64,000 bases of DNA from Caldifarciminota bacterium SM23_42 (lineage in GTDB: Bacteria > Hydrothermota > Tepidihabitantia > SM23-42), in assembly GCA_001303785.1 (NCBI GenBank), contig LJUJ01000001.1, positions 275,864 through 339,863 on the forward strand. Direction: 5' to 3'. Shown in pieces: positions 1-7,942 of this stretch. The position numbers and the translations under genes were made by a program. Under the pieces are notes generated by a model that worked only from the letters and a program-made list of their open reading frames with translations, did no database searches and had not been told where the DNA came from. Each line of letters begins with the position of its first letter. Positions within the stretch are counted from its first letter, which is position 1.

Positions 1-723
1 AATCTCGCGCACCTGGTCGAGCTGCTCTTTGGAATTCACACCGATGATCTCGTTTTCATTGCGGATCATATAACCGCAAACCTTTTTTTGGGCGGCCGCG
101 ATGTTACGAATGGCGTCGGTGAGGTAATACTCGCCTTGCTCATTGTCCTTGGTGATTTGTTTGAGTGCGCCAACGAGTAATTCTTTTTTACCGAAATAGA
201 CCCCAGCGTTTATCTCTCTAATCTTCTGTTGCTGAGATGTGGCATCGGATTGTTCAATTATCTCCTTCACGCAATCACCGGTGCCCCGGATTATTCGACC
301 GTAGCCGAAGGGATCTTCCACCAGGCAGGTAAGAATTGTCAGGTCAGCATCCTTCTTTACGTGATGATCAATAAGCCGAGCCACGGTTTCCTTTCGCAGC
401 AGAGGAACGTCACCGCACAATATCAATACGTTGTCAAACACTGCTTTTTCCAAACCCTTTCTTGCTGCGTCCCCACTGCCCAAGGGTTTGGCCTGGATCG
501 CGTAGGTCATTTTAATGCCTAGTGCATCATAAGCATCGTGTTCGGTGTTACTAACAACCAAGACCGTTTGCGCGCTACCGATATCTCGGGCGAGGTTTAG
601 GACAAATGCTATTATTGGTTTCCCTAATATGCGGTGCAGAACTTTCGGGGTTTTTGATTTCATGCGCTTGCCGATACCCGCGGCCAGAATAATGGTGCTG
701 AGTTTCTCATGTAATATGGGCAT
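1..723 (-). CDS. glmU: Bifunctional UDP-GlcNAc pyrophosphorylase GlmU, N-terminal part (cut by window edge)
   Basis: The reading frame begins at ATG 723 and runs off the left edge, so 241 residues are visible. It shows the uridyltransferase domain that makes UDP-GlcNAc for peptidoglycan and lipid A. Visible hallmarks are the N-terminal LAAGIGKRMKSKTPKVLH nucleotide-binding motif (residues 13-30), a Q..PLGSGDA segment, LCGDVPLL with the metal-binding Asp, GYGRIIR, EINAGVY and EYYLTDAI. This order is that of GlmU. The C-terminal acetyltransferase beta-helix would lie outside the window, so a single-domain nucleotidyltransferase cannot be excluded. It has its own promoter at 744-771 and is divergent from the next gene. 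Confidence 0.9.
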   Translation of the reverse strand, partial: MPILHEKLSTIILAAGIGKRMKSKTPKVLHRILGKPIIAFVLNLARDIGSAQTVLVVSNTEHDAYDALGIKMTYAIQAKPLGSGDAARKGLEKAVFDNVLILCGDVPLLRKETVARLIDHHVKKDADLTILTCLVEDPFGYGRIIRGTGDCVKEIIEQSDATSQQQKIREINAGVYFGKKELLVGALKQITKDNEQGEYYLTDAIRNIAAAQKKVCGYMIRNENEIIGVNSKEQLDQVREI

Positions 724-743
724 TTTTGACGGCGCCACGATTA

Positions 744-771
744 AATATAGTCAAATATAACAATCTGTCAA
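744..771 (-). promoter_or_regulatory. Sigma-70-like promoter of glmU
   Basis: On the minus strand TTGACA (771-766), a 16-bp spacer and TATATT (749-744) lie 20 nt ahead of the glmU ATG. The predicted leader is about 13 nt and has no Shine-Dalgarno sequence. Confidence 0.65.
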
Positions 772-865
772 GTGCAAGCGGTTTAGTGGTAAGCCGTTCA
801 GTGGCAGCAATGACCGCATCCGTCGTCTTCGCGCAAGGGCAATCGAATTCCCGTTCCTGTGTTTG

Positions 866-893
866 TTGACAGTTCGCGGTGGTTGGCTAGTAT
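866..893 (+). promoter_or_regulatory. Sigma-70-like promoter giving a leaderless mRNA
   Basis: TTGACA (866-871), 16 bp, TAGTAT (888-893). The ATG of the HAD gene at 899 starts 5 nt after the -10 box, so transcription should begin at or next to the start codon. Confidence 0.65.
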
Positions 894-898
894 TAGCG

Positions 899-1540
899 AT
901 GGTGGTGACATACTCTCACAGTCATATCCGAGCTGTGCTTTTCGACCTCGATGGTGTGCTGATCGACAGTTTTGATGCTTGGTACCATCAGTTCCAGGAT
1001 GCGTTACGGTATTTCAAATTCGAGCCGATCAGCGAAAAAGTGTTTCGTCAACACTGGGGACGAAGCACTGCTGACGATGTACACACCTTCATGCCTGGGG
1101 TCAGAGTCAGTGAAGTGCGTCAATACTTCCAAGACCATTATGAAGAATACATGCCGTTTCTGAAAACTGCACCGCACGCGCGTGATGTCCTGCGTGAACT
1201 CAGGACACTCGGGCTACGCCTTGGTTGTGTTACAAATTCGCACCGTGTAATAGTGCAGAGTATCATGACCCATCTAAAATTGGGCGAATTCTTTGATGCG
1301 GTAGTGACTGCGGATGATGTGGCAAGACCCAAACCGGCACCCGACATGCTAGTGAAGATATGCCGAAGACTGGACGTCATGCCACGAGAGGCGGTATTTG
1401 TCGGCGATACGGAAACGGATTTGATAGCCGGTGAGGCAGCGGGATGTACCGTGATCGGTTATCGTAATGGTGCGTCCGAGTGTGTTACTGACCTGCGCGA
1501 ATTATCAATGTGGATCGGAAAGAAGGGTGTTGGTGTTTAA
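899..1540 (+). CDS. HAD-superfamily phosphatase (phosphoglycolate phosphatase-like)
   Basis: A 213-residue soluble HAD hydrolase, Gph/PGMB-like with a C1 helical cap. Motif I is DLDGVLIDS (nucleophile Asp16, acid Asp18), motif II CVTNSHR, motif III the Lys in ARPKPAP, and motif IV VGDTETDLIAG. The substrate cannot be read from sequence; phosphoglycolate or a sugar phosphate is usual for the family. I chose ATG 899 over the longer frame opening at 863, because a consensus promoter occupies 866-893 and places the transcription start at this ATG. No Shine-Dalgarno is present, consistent with leaderless translation. Confidence 0.8.
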   Translation: MVVTYSHSHIRAVLFDLDGVLIDSFDAWYHQFQDALRYFKFEPISEKVFRQHWGRSTADDVHTFMPGVRVSEVRQYFQDHYEEYMPFLKTAPHARDVLRELRTLGLRLGCVTNSHRVIVQSIMTHLKLGEFFDAVVTADDVARPKPAPDMLVKICRRLDVMPREAVFVGDTETDLIAGEAAGCTVIGYRNGASECVTDLRELSMWIGKKGVGV

Positions 1541-1576
1541 ATTTCATACGGCGTATCACGACCGGCACATACGAAC

Positions 1577-1604
1577 TTGACTTCTCTCGGAATATGGCTA
1601 TGAT
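1577..1604 (+). promoter_or_regulatory. Sigma-70-like promoter giving a leaderless mRNA
   Basis: TTGACT (1577-1582), 16-bp spacer, TATGAT (1599-1604), then 7 nt to ATG 1612. No Shine-Dalgarno lies between. Confidence 0.6.
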
Positions 1605-1611
1605 TTAGCTT

Positions 1612-2670
1612 ATGCATAAGTATGTACCACTCCTCCTGATTATTTTTCTTGGCTGCAACGAGCGGCCGATTGGAGATATACGCGGCGAACTAACTCCCCG
1701 AGTTCTTGAGCTTTCAACCTTTACTACATTCACGGAGGATAAAAATGTGCCTCTCGGCAGCTCCGCCAATCTGATCTTCGGCATGGGGGATGGGTATGAA
1801 TCACGTGCGCTCATCAAATTTCAATATGGCGACACATCGTACACAGGTTTGGACGAGATCAAACTCATGATGAGACTGAACGACGAGTTTGAAAACGACA
1901 CATTAGCCTTCAGTATTCATATACTCAATGATGGTTTCGTCGAATCCGAAGCGAACTGGAGTCGACGTAACTTCAACGATACGTGGCAAACTCCTGGTGG
2001 TGATTTCGAGACCGATTCACTACGTGCCGGCATTGTCGAGGGTGATTCAATTGTTTTGTACTTCAACTACGTGGAACTGGAAGAGATACTCCTATCGGAA
2101 GGTATCATCATAATTACTCATGATACTGGTTTTGTTCACTTCGAGTCCAAAGAGGGCGGTGATGGACCCAAACTTCTTCTCGTTAAGAATGACGCAACGG
2201 TTTCTGTCTTTGCTGAGGCGGACTGTCATATTGTCTTAGGACCGGAACCGGCATTGTTTGATCAGTGGGTAGGCTCAGGATGGGCTTACCGGAATTTTGT
2301 CAAGTTCAACTACGACTCTTTGCTGGATAATACCCAGGCAATATATGGTGAACTCACCTTTGAGTGTTCGGAGTATTTTAGCGTACGGGATTCAATTCAT
2401 ATTGGCGTACGTGAACTTACCGAACCGTTTTCGACCTTTGATACGCCTACCGGCCCGCTTATTGCCCTTACCAAAATCGGCGTAGGAGATACAGTTGCCA
2501 CGATTGACATCGTGAAGCATGTACAACGTATAATTGAGCATCCTGACTCAAACTTCGGCATCTATATCGGTTTATCACCCGAGACATATGATATATCACG
2601 CGTCGAACTCATCCCCGGCTCACATCGTTTAATCGTAGGCTATGTTGAGCCACCAGATCCTCGTTGGTAG
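1612..2670 (+). CDS. Lipoprotein with DNRLRE-like beta-sandwich domains
   Basis: 352 residues. The N-terminus (MHKYVPLLLIIFLGCNE) is a lipoprotein signal with lipobox FLGC, so Cys15 should be lipidated. The rest is beta-rich and duplicated: two segments of about 150 residues each contain a short 'ALIKF/NFVKFNY' strand early and a 'SEGIII/SNFGIYIGL' strand late. This resembles DNRLRE-type carbohydrate-binding modules found in secreted proteins of FCB-like bacteria. No catalytic motif is visible. It is followed 15 nt later by a predicted outer-membrane barrel, so the two may act together at the envelope. Function unknown. Confidence 0.6.
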   Translation: MHKYVPLLLIIFLGCNERPIGDIRGELTPRVLELSTFTTFTEDKNVPLGSSANLIFGMGDGYESRALIKFQYGDTSYTGLDEIKLMMRLNDEFENDTLAFSIHILNDGFVESEANWSRRNFNDTWQTPGGDFETDSLRAGIVEGDSIVLYFNYVELEEILLSEGIIIITHDTGFVHFESKEGGDGPKLLLVKNDATVSVFAEADCHIVLGPEPALFDQWVGSGWAYRNFVKFNYDSLLDNTQAIYGELTFECSEYFSVRDSIHIGVRELTEPFSTFDTPTGPLIALTKIGVGDTVATIDIVKHVQRIIEHPDSNFGIYIGLSPETYDISRVELIPGSHRLIVGYVEPPDPRW

Positions 2671-2685
2671 GCATATTATAGAAGC

Positions 2686-3621
2686 ATGAATATACTGTTG
2701 TTACTGCTCATTGGCGCCTCGATGTTCTCGGTCAACGGAATCGGTGAGGACTTGAGTGTTTTTCGCACTCCGTTTGTAGCCAGCGATGAGCTAACAAGGA
2801 TCAAGTTCTCGTTCTATCCAGAATTCAATGTCCTTTACTCAGACGGAGATTATCGCGGTATGTTCTGGTCAAATCCTCTCAACTTTTCAATATCGGTCCC
2901 CGTTACCAGAGGTTTCACATTGATGGTCGGCAACTGTGAGCGTTTCAATCAAGCCTTTGACATTTATTCTGAGGATAGTCTACTCCAAGTGCATTTCTTC
3001 GGCGAGGGCGGTATCGAGGACATCTATCTGCTGCTAAGTAAGAATTTCGGCATTGGTGAACTCGCTGTGAGCGGTTCGTATCTTTTTGGGAATTCTTGGG
3101 AGATATGGACCTACAATATGGCAAACCATTCCTTAGTCGATACATTCACGTATAAATATGAGGGTCGTGTCTTCAGTGCAGGTTTCCGACACAAATTGTT
3201 TTCGGTCGCGTACGAGGGCTTCGGGACGGTGGAAGCGACACAGGCAGATGTTGACAACGACACGACGTTTGACCTGCCCGAGCGGTTATCTCTGGGCATA
3301 ACACCGCAGATCGGACCGTGGCACGCAGAATTCATGTACGAACATTCTTTTGGAAGTGAGGATGCAGTTTCGCCAAACCGGTTCATGGTAGGTGTGCGAA
3401 GAGGAGTCTACGGTTTTGCATATCGATTCAACCCATGGTATATAGATGGTGTCCATGAACATGGATTGAATATTGATGCTTCACTACGCTTGAGGGGTGT
3501 TGGTTCTGCTTCTCTGGGTTTATACCTGAGATACCGAAATAGGGAAGACCTACGTGAATTCCAGATTGTCCCGTCAGTGCATCTTGTGTTGTATGAGATA
3601 TTTACGCGCCGGCGTAAGTGA
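2686..3621 (+). CDS. Predicted outer-membrane beta-barrel protein, unknown function
   Basis: 311 residues with a short signal peptide (MNILLLLLIGASMFSVNG). After it come alternating polar/apolar strands rich in Tyr, Phe and Gly, and the chain ends RYRNREDLREFQIVPSVHLV, typical of an outer-membrane barrel. The start lies 15 nt after the lipoprotein stop. A TATTAT box 6 nt ahead of the ATG could give a leaderless internal transcript, but no -35 partner is visible. I recognise no specific family. Confidence 0.55.
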   Translation: MNILLLLLIGASMFSVNGIGEDLSVFRTPFVASDELTRIKFSFYPEFNVLYSDGDYRGMFWSNPLNFSISVPVTRGFTLMVGNCERFNQAFDIYSEDSLLQVHFFGEGGIEDIYLLLSKNFGIGELAVSGSYLFGNSWEIWTYNMANHSLVDTFTYKYEGRVFSAGFRHKLFSVAYEGFGTVEATQADVDNDTTFDLPERLSLGITPQIGPWHAEFMYEHSFGSEDAVSPNRFMVGVRRGVYGFAYRFNPWYIDGVHEHGLNIDASLRLRGVGSASLGLYLRYRNREDLREFQIVPSVHLVLYEIFTRRRK

Positions 3622-3663
3622 CACGCTTGTCACATCGCGGCACTGAAGGATTTGCAGCAAAGC

Positions 3664-4938
3664 ATGAAACAAAAAATCCTGTTGCTCGATGATGAAGCCA
3701 GTCTCATCAAATGGTTGAGCTATGCGCTGGAACAGAAAGGTTATAGCGTATTCGCAACGACCGACACCAAGGATGCAATCGCTGAAATAAAGAAAGAGAG
3801 ATTTGACCTGATCATCAGTGATGTGAGGATGCCGGGAATCGATGGGTTTGAATTTTTAAAAACGGTGAGGGCGATACAGCCACGAATTCCATTCATATTC
3901 ATTACCGCTTATGGTTCGATGGATTCCGCGATCAACGCACTACGTGACCGTGCCAGTGATTATATATTGAAGCCGTTCTCAATCGATGAACTGGATGTTC
4001 GTGTTCGAGCAAATATCAGCCGGCCAGAACAAGGACCGGTAAAGATTATCGGAACCAGTAGGTGCATGAAGGTGGTGCTCAACATGCTCGACAAGATCGC
4101 CGTCACTGATAGCACGGTTCTGCTGCTGGGTGAATCGGGGACGGGCAAGGAGCTGTTCGCGCGCGAAATCCACCATCGCTCAAAGCGCGCTAAATGTAAT
4201 TTCGTGACACTTTCGTGTGCGGCGCTTCCCGAGACATTACTTGAAAGTGAACTCTTTGGCTATAAGAAGGGTGCTTTCACGGGTGCCAGCGGTGACAAAG
4301 ATGGTCTGTTTAAGGTTGCGGACCGAGGTACTTTCTTTTTGGATGAAATAGGCGATGCACCTTTGGCGATCCAGGTCAAAATACTTAGGCTCTTAGAAGA
4401 ACGGGAGATCGTCCCCTTGGGTTCCACAAAACCGTCAAGGGTAGACGTTCGGTTGATCGCGGCGACGAATAAGGACCTTGCCGAGGAATTGAAACGGGGA
4501 CGTTTCAGAGAGGACCTGTATTACCGCCTGAACGTGATACCCGTTGTTTTGCCTCCGCTGAGACAGCGACGCGACGATGTCCCGGCTCTAGCCGAATTCT
4601 TCCTGCGACAGATATGTGAGAGAGAGGATCTCGGTGAGCGCAAATTGCTGAAAGACTCGATGGATATGTTACAACGATATGACTGGCCCGGTAACGTCCG
4701 TGAGTTGCGCCATGTCATCGAGCGGGCAGCCATCCTTAGTGATTCCTATCACATAAAAACAGAACATCTGGGATTGCCTAAGATTAAGGCGAAAAGCTTG
4801 ACCGAGTTACAGGAAGACGAAATAAGACGAGTGGTCAAGGAGTGCGACGGCAACATAACCAGGGCGGCAAAAATACTCGGCGTAGCGCGCGCCACCCTGT
4901 ATAGAAGACTCAAGCAGACCAACAAGAGGAAGAAGTAG
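3664..4938 (+). CDS. NtrC-family sigma-54-dependent response regulator (PilR/AtoC-like)
   Basis: 424 residues. Receiver domain 1-120 has DDE at 9-11, phospho-acceptor Asp53 in ISDVRMPG, and Lys in ILKPF. The AAA+ domain (about 130-370) has Walker A GESGTGKE at 156, the sigma-54-contacting GAFTGA loop near 203, and Walker B FLDEIGDA. A Fis-type helix-turn-helix ends the protein (NITRAAKILGVARATLYRRL). It should activate RNA polymerase with sigma-54. No cognate kinase gene is adjacent. The next transcribed genes are type IV pilins behind a sigma-54 promoter at 5091, which points to a PilR-like role. ATG 3664 is preferred. A TTG at 3652, directly after AAGGA, is an alternative. Confidence 0.85.
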   Translation: MKQKILLLDDEASLIKWLSYALEQKGYSVFATTDTKDAIAEIKKERFDLIISDVRMPGIDGFEFLKTVRAIQPRIPFIFITAYGSMDSAINALRDRASDYILKPFSIDELDVRVRANISRPEQGPVKIIGTSRCMKVVLNMLDKIAVTDSTVLLLGESGTGKELFAREIHHRSKRAKCNFVTLSCAALPETLLESELFGYKKGAFTGASGDKDGLFKVADRGTFFLDEIGDAPLAIQVKILRLLEEREIVPLGSTKPSRVDVRLIAATNKDLAEELKRGRFREDLYYRLNVIPVVLPPLRQRRDDVPALAEFFLRQICEREDLGERKLLKDSMDMLQRYDWPGNVRELRHVIERAAILSDSYHIKTEHLGLPKIKAKSLTELQEDEIRRVVKECDGNITRAAKILGVARATLYRRLKQTNKRKK

Positions 4939-4947
4939 CCAAACAGA

Positions 4948-4967
4948 GAGATAGGTAGAGATAGGTA
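4948..4967. repeat. Tandem 10-bp repeat downstream of the NtrC-type gene
   Basis: GAGATAGGTA is present twice in perfect tandem. It lies in the gap between the regulator and the pilin promoter. No function is evident. Confidence 0.5.
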
Positions 4968-5013
4968 ATGCATAAAAAGACTATTATTTCGTTAGACTTA
5001 AGTGTATAAAATT

Positions 5014-5040
5014 GAGACAGTGGTCAATATGCGAGACAGT
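5014..5040. promoter_or_regulatory. Candidate upstream activating sequence (direct repeats)
   Basis: GAGACAGT occurs at 5014-5021 and 5033-5040, start points 19 bp apart (about two helical turns). The second copy ends 50 bp before the sigma-54 promoter. Paired sites at this distance are typical of NtrC-family enhancers. The assignment is inference. Confidence 0.4.
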
Positions 5041-5090
5041 ATCAATTTCTGAAATCAACGAAATATCACGGCTTTTCTGTATTGAGAAGC

Positions 5091-5106
5091 TGGCACACTT
5101 ATTGCT
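5091..5106 (+). promoter_or_regulatory. Sigma-54 promoter of the pilin genes
   Basis: TGGCACACTTATTGCT matches the sigma-54 consensus TGGCAC-N5-TTGCW, with exactly 10 nt between the -24 GG and -12 GC. Transcription should start near 5116, about 200 nt ahead of the first pilin. An activator of the right class is encoded immediately upstream. Confidence 0.75.
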
Positions 5107-5196
5107 ATTTATATAAACAAATTGCTCTTTCGCAAGTTATCAGGTTTCGTCTAAGATGGGTGTGGCTTTCTTGTGTCGGGATGGGGCGAGAGCCTC

Positions 5197-5279
5197 AACA
5201 TTCGCACGGATTGTGTCCTAAAGCCTCGAGGTTAAGCCGGGTTATTGTGTAACCATTCAATGTTAGGGGACACATTTTT
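5197..5279 (+). promoter_or_regulatory. Structured 5' leader of pilin mRNA with mutually exclusive stems (candidate attenuator/riboswitch)
   Basis: One fold pairs AACATT (5197-5202) with AATGTT (5259-5264) and encloses two small hairpins that share the loop TTGTG (5208-5218 and 5240-5254). A competing fold pairs TGTGTCCTAA (5212-5221) with TTAGGGGACACA (5263-5274, GG bulged) and is followed directly by TTTTT (5275-5279), like an intrinsic terminator. The stems share bases and exclude each other. The segments AAAGCCTC and AGCCGGGTTA recall pieces of cyclic-di-GMP (GEMM) riboswitches, but I could not fit the whole motif. Confidence 0.4.
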
Positions 5280-5318
5280 CTCTATAGTTGTGCCATTCTT
5301 CGTTAAGGAGGAAAAAGC

Positions 5319-5843
5319 ATGAAGAATAAAGGATTTACCCTAATCGAACTCATGGTGGTTGTGGTTATCATTGGTATCTTGGCGGCTATTGCTATACCCA
5401 ACTTCATCAGTATGCAGAAAAGAGCCAAAGAAGCATCGGTGAAGAACAACATGCATACATTACAACTGGCCGCAGAGGACTTCTCAACACTGACCGAAGG
5501 CATTTATGCCTGCGACTGTGCTGAGCAGGTTGGTACGATCACGGGTGACCCGGCAGATCTTCGCAGCATTGCTAATGCTGTAACATGGAACTGGCCTCCA
5601 GCGCCGCTTCCGGCTCTGATTTTGCTGCCGACAAGCTTCAAGAATCCTGTTGCCGCGGCAAATCGTGAGGGTGATGTAGGCCCGGCAGTCTATGGCGGTG
5701 CTGTAGATGCGGGGGTCGTTTTTTATGAGTCCTTTGATGCAGCCAATGTTACACCGGCAGCTCCAGGTACTGCGGTTCGCTACATTATAAGCGGCAATGG
5801 TGTTGATGCTCCCATGGCGCTTACGCTTACTTCTGGACAATAA
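5319..5843 (+). CDS. pilA: Type IV pilin (major-pilin-like)
   Basis: 174 residues. The N-terminus is a class III prepilin signal: MKNKG/FTLIELMVVVVIIGILAAIAIP, with Glu5 of the mature chain and a single hydrophobic helix. PilD would cleave after Gly5 and methylate Phe. The helix continues into an amphipathic stretch (QKRAKEASVKNNMHTLQLAAEDF). The globular part has a C..C pair near 64-66. The Shine-Dalgarno AAGGAGG is strong. It lies 200 nt behind a sigma-54 promoter and is followed by a second pilin. The role in pilus fibre assembly is inferred from family; whether it is the major pilin is unproven. Confidence 0.88.
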   Translation: MKNKGFTLIELMVVVVIIGILAAIAIPNFISMQKRAKEASVKNNMHTLQLAAEDFSTLTEGIYACDCAEQVGTITGDPADLRSIANAVTWNWPPAPLPALILLPTSFKNPVAAANREGDVGPAVYGGAVDAGVVFYESFDAANVTPAAPGTAVRYIISGNGVDAPMALTLTSGQ

Positions 5844-5856
5844 GGTCAGATCTACA

Positions 5857-5880
5857 GGGGCAACCATATACGGTTGCCCC
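5857..5880 (+). terminator. Intercistronic hairpin between two pilin genes
   Basis: A perfect 9-bp stem, GGGGCAACC and GGTTGCCCC, closes a 6-nt loop. The following bases (tgctctttca) are only moderately U-rich. It may partly terminate transcription or protect the upstream message, raising the first pilin over the second. Confidence 0.55.
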
Positions 5881-5892
5881 TGCTCTTTCACC

Positions 5893-6450
5893 ATGCAAAG
5901 CACCAAGTACTCATTCCGTAAGGGGTTCACGATAATTGAATTGATATCAGTTGTGGTCATAATAGCGATATTGACCGCGATTGCGATCCCCAATTACATT
6001 GCCTTGAGAAACCGTGCTTATGAGGCCAGTGTCAAATCAAACATGCATTCGATGCAAGCGGCAGCTGAGGAATTTAACGTATTGACTGATGGTATCTACG
6101 CGGGAGACATAGACACTCGGGTCAATCAGGTCAATCCGGCAGTAGTCGGTGCAGTGGGCAATATGTCCATGGCCGCGGGCGTGCGGGTGCCGCCTTTTCC
6201 CAATACTGCTCTATTGAGACCGCATCCCGGCTTTAAGAATCCTTTCAACAGACTAGACAACGTGGTCGGCAATCTCTTGGTTCCGCGGCCCATAGTGCCG
6301 CCTGGTCCGCCAGCCGCCCCTAGAGGGTGCATATACTATTCATCATTTCAAGCAGACCTTATCACACCCAGTGCACACGGACAACCTGCTTCTGCATTCG
6401 CCATTACCGGTTTCGGTGCCACGAGACCGATTCCCATAACAATTCCGTAG
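5893..6450 (+). CDS. Type IV pilin-like protein, second copy
   Basis: 185 residues with an 11-residue leader and prepilin motif RKG/FTIIELISVVVIIAILTAIAIPNY; the mature Glu5 is kept. The region after the helix (RNRAYEASVKSNMHSMQAAAEEFNVLTDGIYAGD) is clearly paralogous to the first pilin, so this is a tandem duplication. The C-terminal domain is proline-rich and diverges. I chose ATG 5893, close to the pilin motif, over the longer frame that overlaps the first pilin. No Shine-Dalgarno is seen; it follows the 5857-5880 hairpin. A minor pilin is likely. Confidence 0.8.
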   Translation: MQSTKYSFRKGFTIIELISVVVIIAILTAIAIPNYIALRNRAYEASVKSNMHSMQAAAEEFNVLTDGIYAGDIDTRVNQVNPAVVGAVGNMSMAAGVRVPPFPNTALLRPHPGFKNPFNRLDNVVGNLLVPRPIVPPGPPAAPRGCIYYSSFQADLITPSAHGQPASAFAITGFGATRPIPITIP

Positions 6451-6460
6451 AGAGGATTTC

Positions 6461-6901
6461 ATGAAATTACAGAGAAGACGTTATGTTACGCACAAGAAAT
6501 TTCAATTCAGGATGCTTGCCATACTGCTATTGCTTGTGCTCCTGGCGACTCTCATATCAACACTAGTCAACCATTACTTCATGTTATCATCGATCGTCAG
6601 TTTCACTATGGAATACGGAAGGCCGCCTACTGGGAACGAACTGCTTATAGTCTCAGTCAGACCCCTGGTCATCATATTGCCAGTTGTTTTTGTTATTCTA
6701 TCAGCACTCGTGATTTTCCTATCGCATCAAATAGCTGGGCCATTGTATCGACTGAAGCAGTACATGGAGAAGGTCGAAAATGGTGATTTCTCAGCTACGC
6801 TGAAGTTTCGAAAACACGACACAATTCACGACATCGCTGATAGTTTCAATCGAATGGTCCAAGGGATCAAGAAGCGATTACAGAATACAGAGGAAAAATA
6901 A
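6461..6901 (+). CDS. Membrane protein with HAMP domain and no output domain
   Basis: 146 residues: TM1 about 19-41, a short external loop, TM2 about 63-88, then a HAMP domain (IAGPLYRLKQYMEKVENGDF...DTIHDIADSFNRMV) to the C-terminus. There is no kinase, cyclase or methyl-accepting region. The gene starts 10 nt after the second pilin with Shine-Dalgarno GAGGA, so it is part of the pilin operon. It could relay a signal to a partner kinase of the PilR-like regulator, but that is inference. Confidence 0.7.
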   Translation: MKLQRRRYVTHKKFQFRMLAILLLLVLLATLISTLVNHYFMLSSIVSFTMEYGRPPTGNELLIVSVRPLVIILPVVFVILSALVIFLSHQIAGPLYRLKQYMEKVENGDFSATLKFRKHDTIHDIADSFNRMVQGIKKRLQNTEEK

Positions 6902-6928
6902 GGCTGTTGGCTTCAGACTAGCTACACT

Positions 6929-7777
6929 TCAGTCTCCATCTTTATGCTGTTTCACGTCATTTTCCCACGTCGAACGCACGCTGTCATTATCAAGGTAGTA
7001 TCTACCTCCATGGGGTTCGCTCGGAATGGAATCAATAATCGCATTTATCACCAGTTCAGACAACGCGTGTGGTTGCCGGCCGTGCTTTTTCTCAAATTCT
7101 TCCACCTTTTTTGTCAAATACTCGATGTCCAATCGCATCTTTATTTTCTCGATATAATAACGCGCGATTGATTTTTCCTCCGGATTCTTTGTGTCGTTAT
7201 AAAAATCTATCCACAACGCAAGGCCTGTCTTCAAATCGCCGAGTTTGCTGTAGGTCACGAAAGCATGCCATCTTCTCACCATATCTGGTGCGTCTGGCTT
7301 CTGAGCAGCGATGCTTAAGTAGGTCCTAGCAACGCGATACTCCTGCAAGAATACATAGTTCACAAATGCATACATGAACGGAATCCGCCACTCTTCAGGA
7401 TTTTCATACATTCCTTTTTTCAGGAGCGCGTGTGCCTGGTCTGGTCTTTGTGCATCGTGGGTCAGCATTAGTCCCCCCAGAGTGTATGCATAAATGAATC
7501 CTGAATCGAGCGTGGTCAGTATCGCGAGGATATGGTACATCAACTCAAACTGGGTATCAGTCAGACGGTGTTCACCATAGTATTGGATGAAGCGCAGCCA
7601 GACTAGGTCTGCCAATGGGGCATAATAGCCCATCGAACCTGCACGTAATGCGATTCCGGACGGGAAATACATTAACTCACCGATGAGTTCGTGCGGCGAT
7701 TTTGTTGTGTCAACAAGGTAGGAGAAACCGGCGATAAGCAGCAAAAACAGCAATATTACCAGGAATTTTTTCATCAT
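6929..7777 (-). CDS. Membrane-anchored TPR-like protein, unknown function
   Basis: 282 residues with an N-terminal signal anchor (about 4-23). The body is mostly helical and contains two or three degenerate tetratricopeptide-like pairs (around AYTLGGLML..., ALLKKGMYENPEEW, and RRWHAFVTYSKLGDLKTGLAL). It has the look of an accessory protein encoded next to an ABC transporter, and lies 165 nt downstream of the permease gene on the same strand. No catalytic motif is visible. An ATG pair (7777 and 7774) makes the start slightly ambiguous. Confidence 0.6.
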   Translation of the reverse strand: MMKKFLVILLFLLLIAGFSYLVDTTKSPHELIGELMYFPSGIALRAGSMGYYAPLADLVWLRFIQYYGEHRLTDTQFELMYHILAILTTLDSGFIYAYTLGGLMLTHDAQRPDQAHALLKKGMYENPEEWRIPFMYAFVNYVFLQEYRVARTYLSIAAQKPDAPDMVRRWHAFVTYSKLGDLKTGLALWIDFYNDTKNPEEKSIARYYIEKIKMRLDIEYLTKKVEEFEKKHGRQPHALSELVINAIIDSIPSEPHGGRYYLDNDSVRSTWENDVKQHKDGD

Positions 7778-7815
7778 TGTATCAAAACACAGTCTGGAGT
7801 AGAGCCTTCAGGTTC

Positions 7816-7841
7816 GTACGGGGCGGGCGTGAACGCCCTAC
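7816..7841. repeat. REP-like palindrome
   Basis: Within GTAC...GTAC-like flanks lies GGGCGT-GA-ACGCCC (7825-7838). A wider pair GGAGTAG/CTACTCC brackets it (about 7798-7843). This GC-rich palindrome in an AT-richer intergenic gap resembles dispersed REP elements; there is no second copy in the window. Just downstream (7880-7903) an 8-bp unit, CGGAGAAA/CGGAGAAC/CGGAGCAC, is repeated three times. Confidence 0.4.
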
Positions 7842-7942
7842 TCCAATGTGGCGCAAAGTGCAAAGAGCATGGCGCTATTATGAGAGCCGGAGAAACGGAG
7901 AACCGGAGCACGGTACCCTTATTCTGTTTCCCTATCACTTCA

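Noticed and set aside
5484..5993. 169-codon minus-strand frame over the pilins
   Set aside because: It is antisense to two clear pilins.
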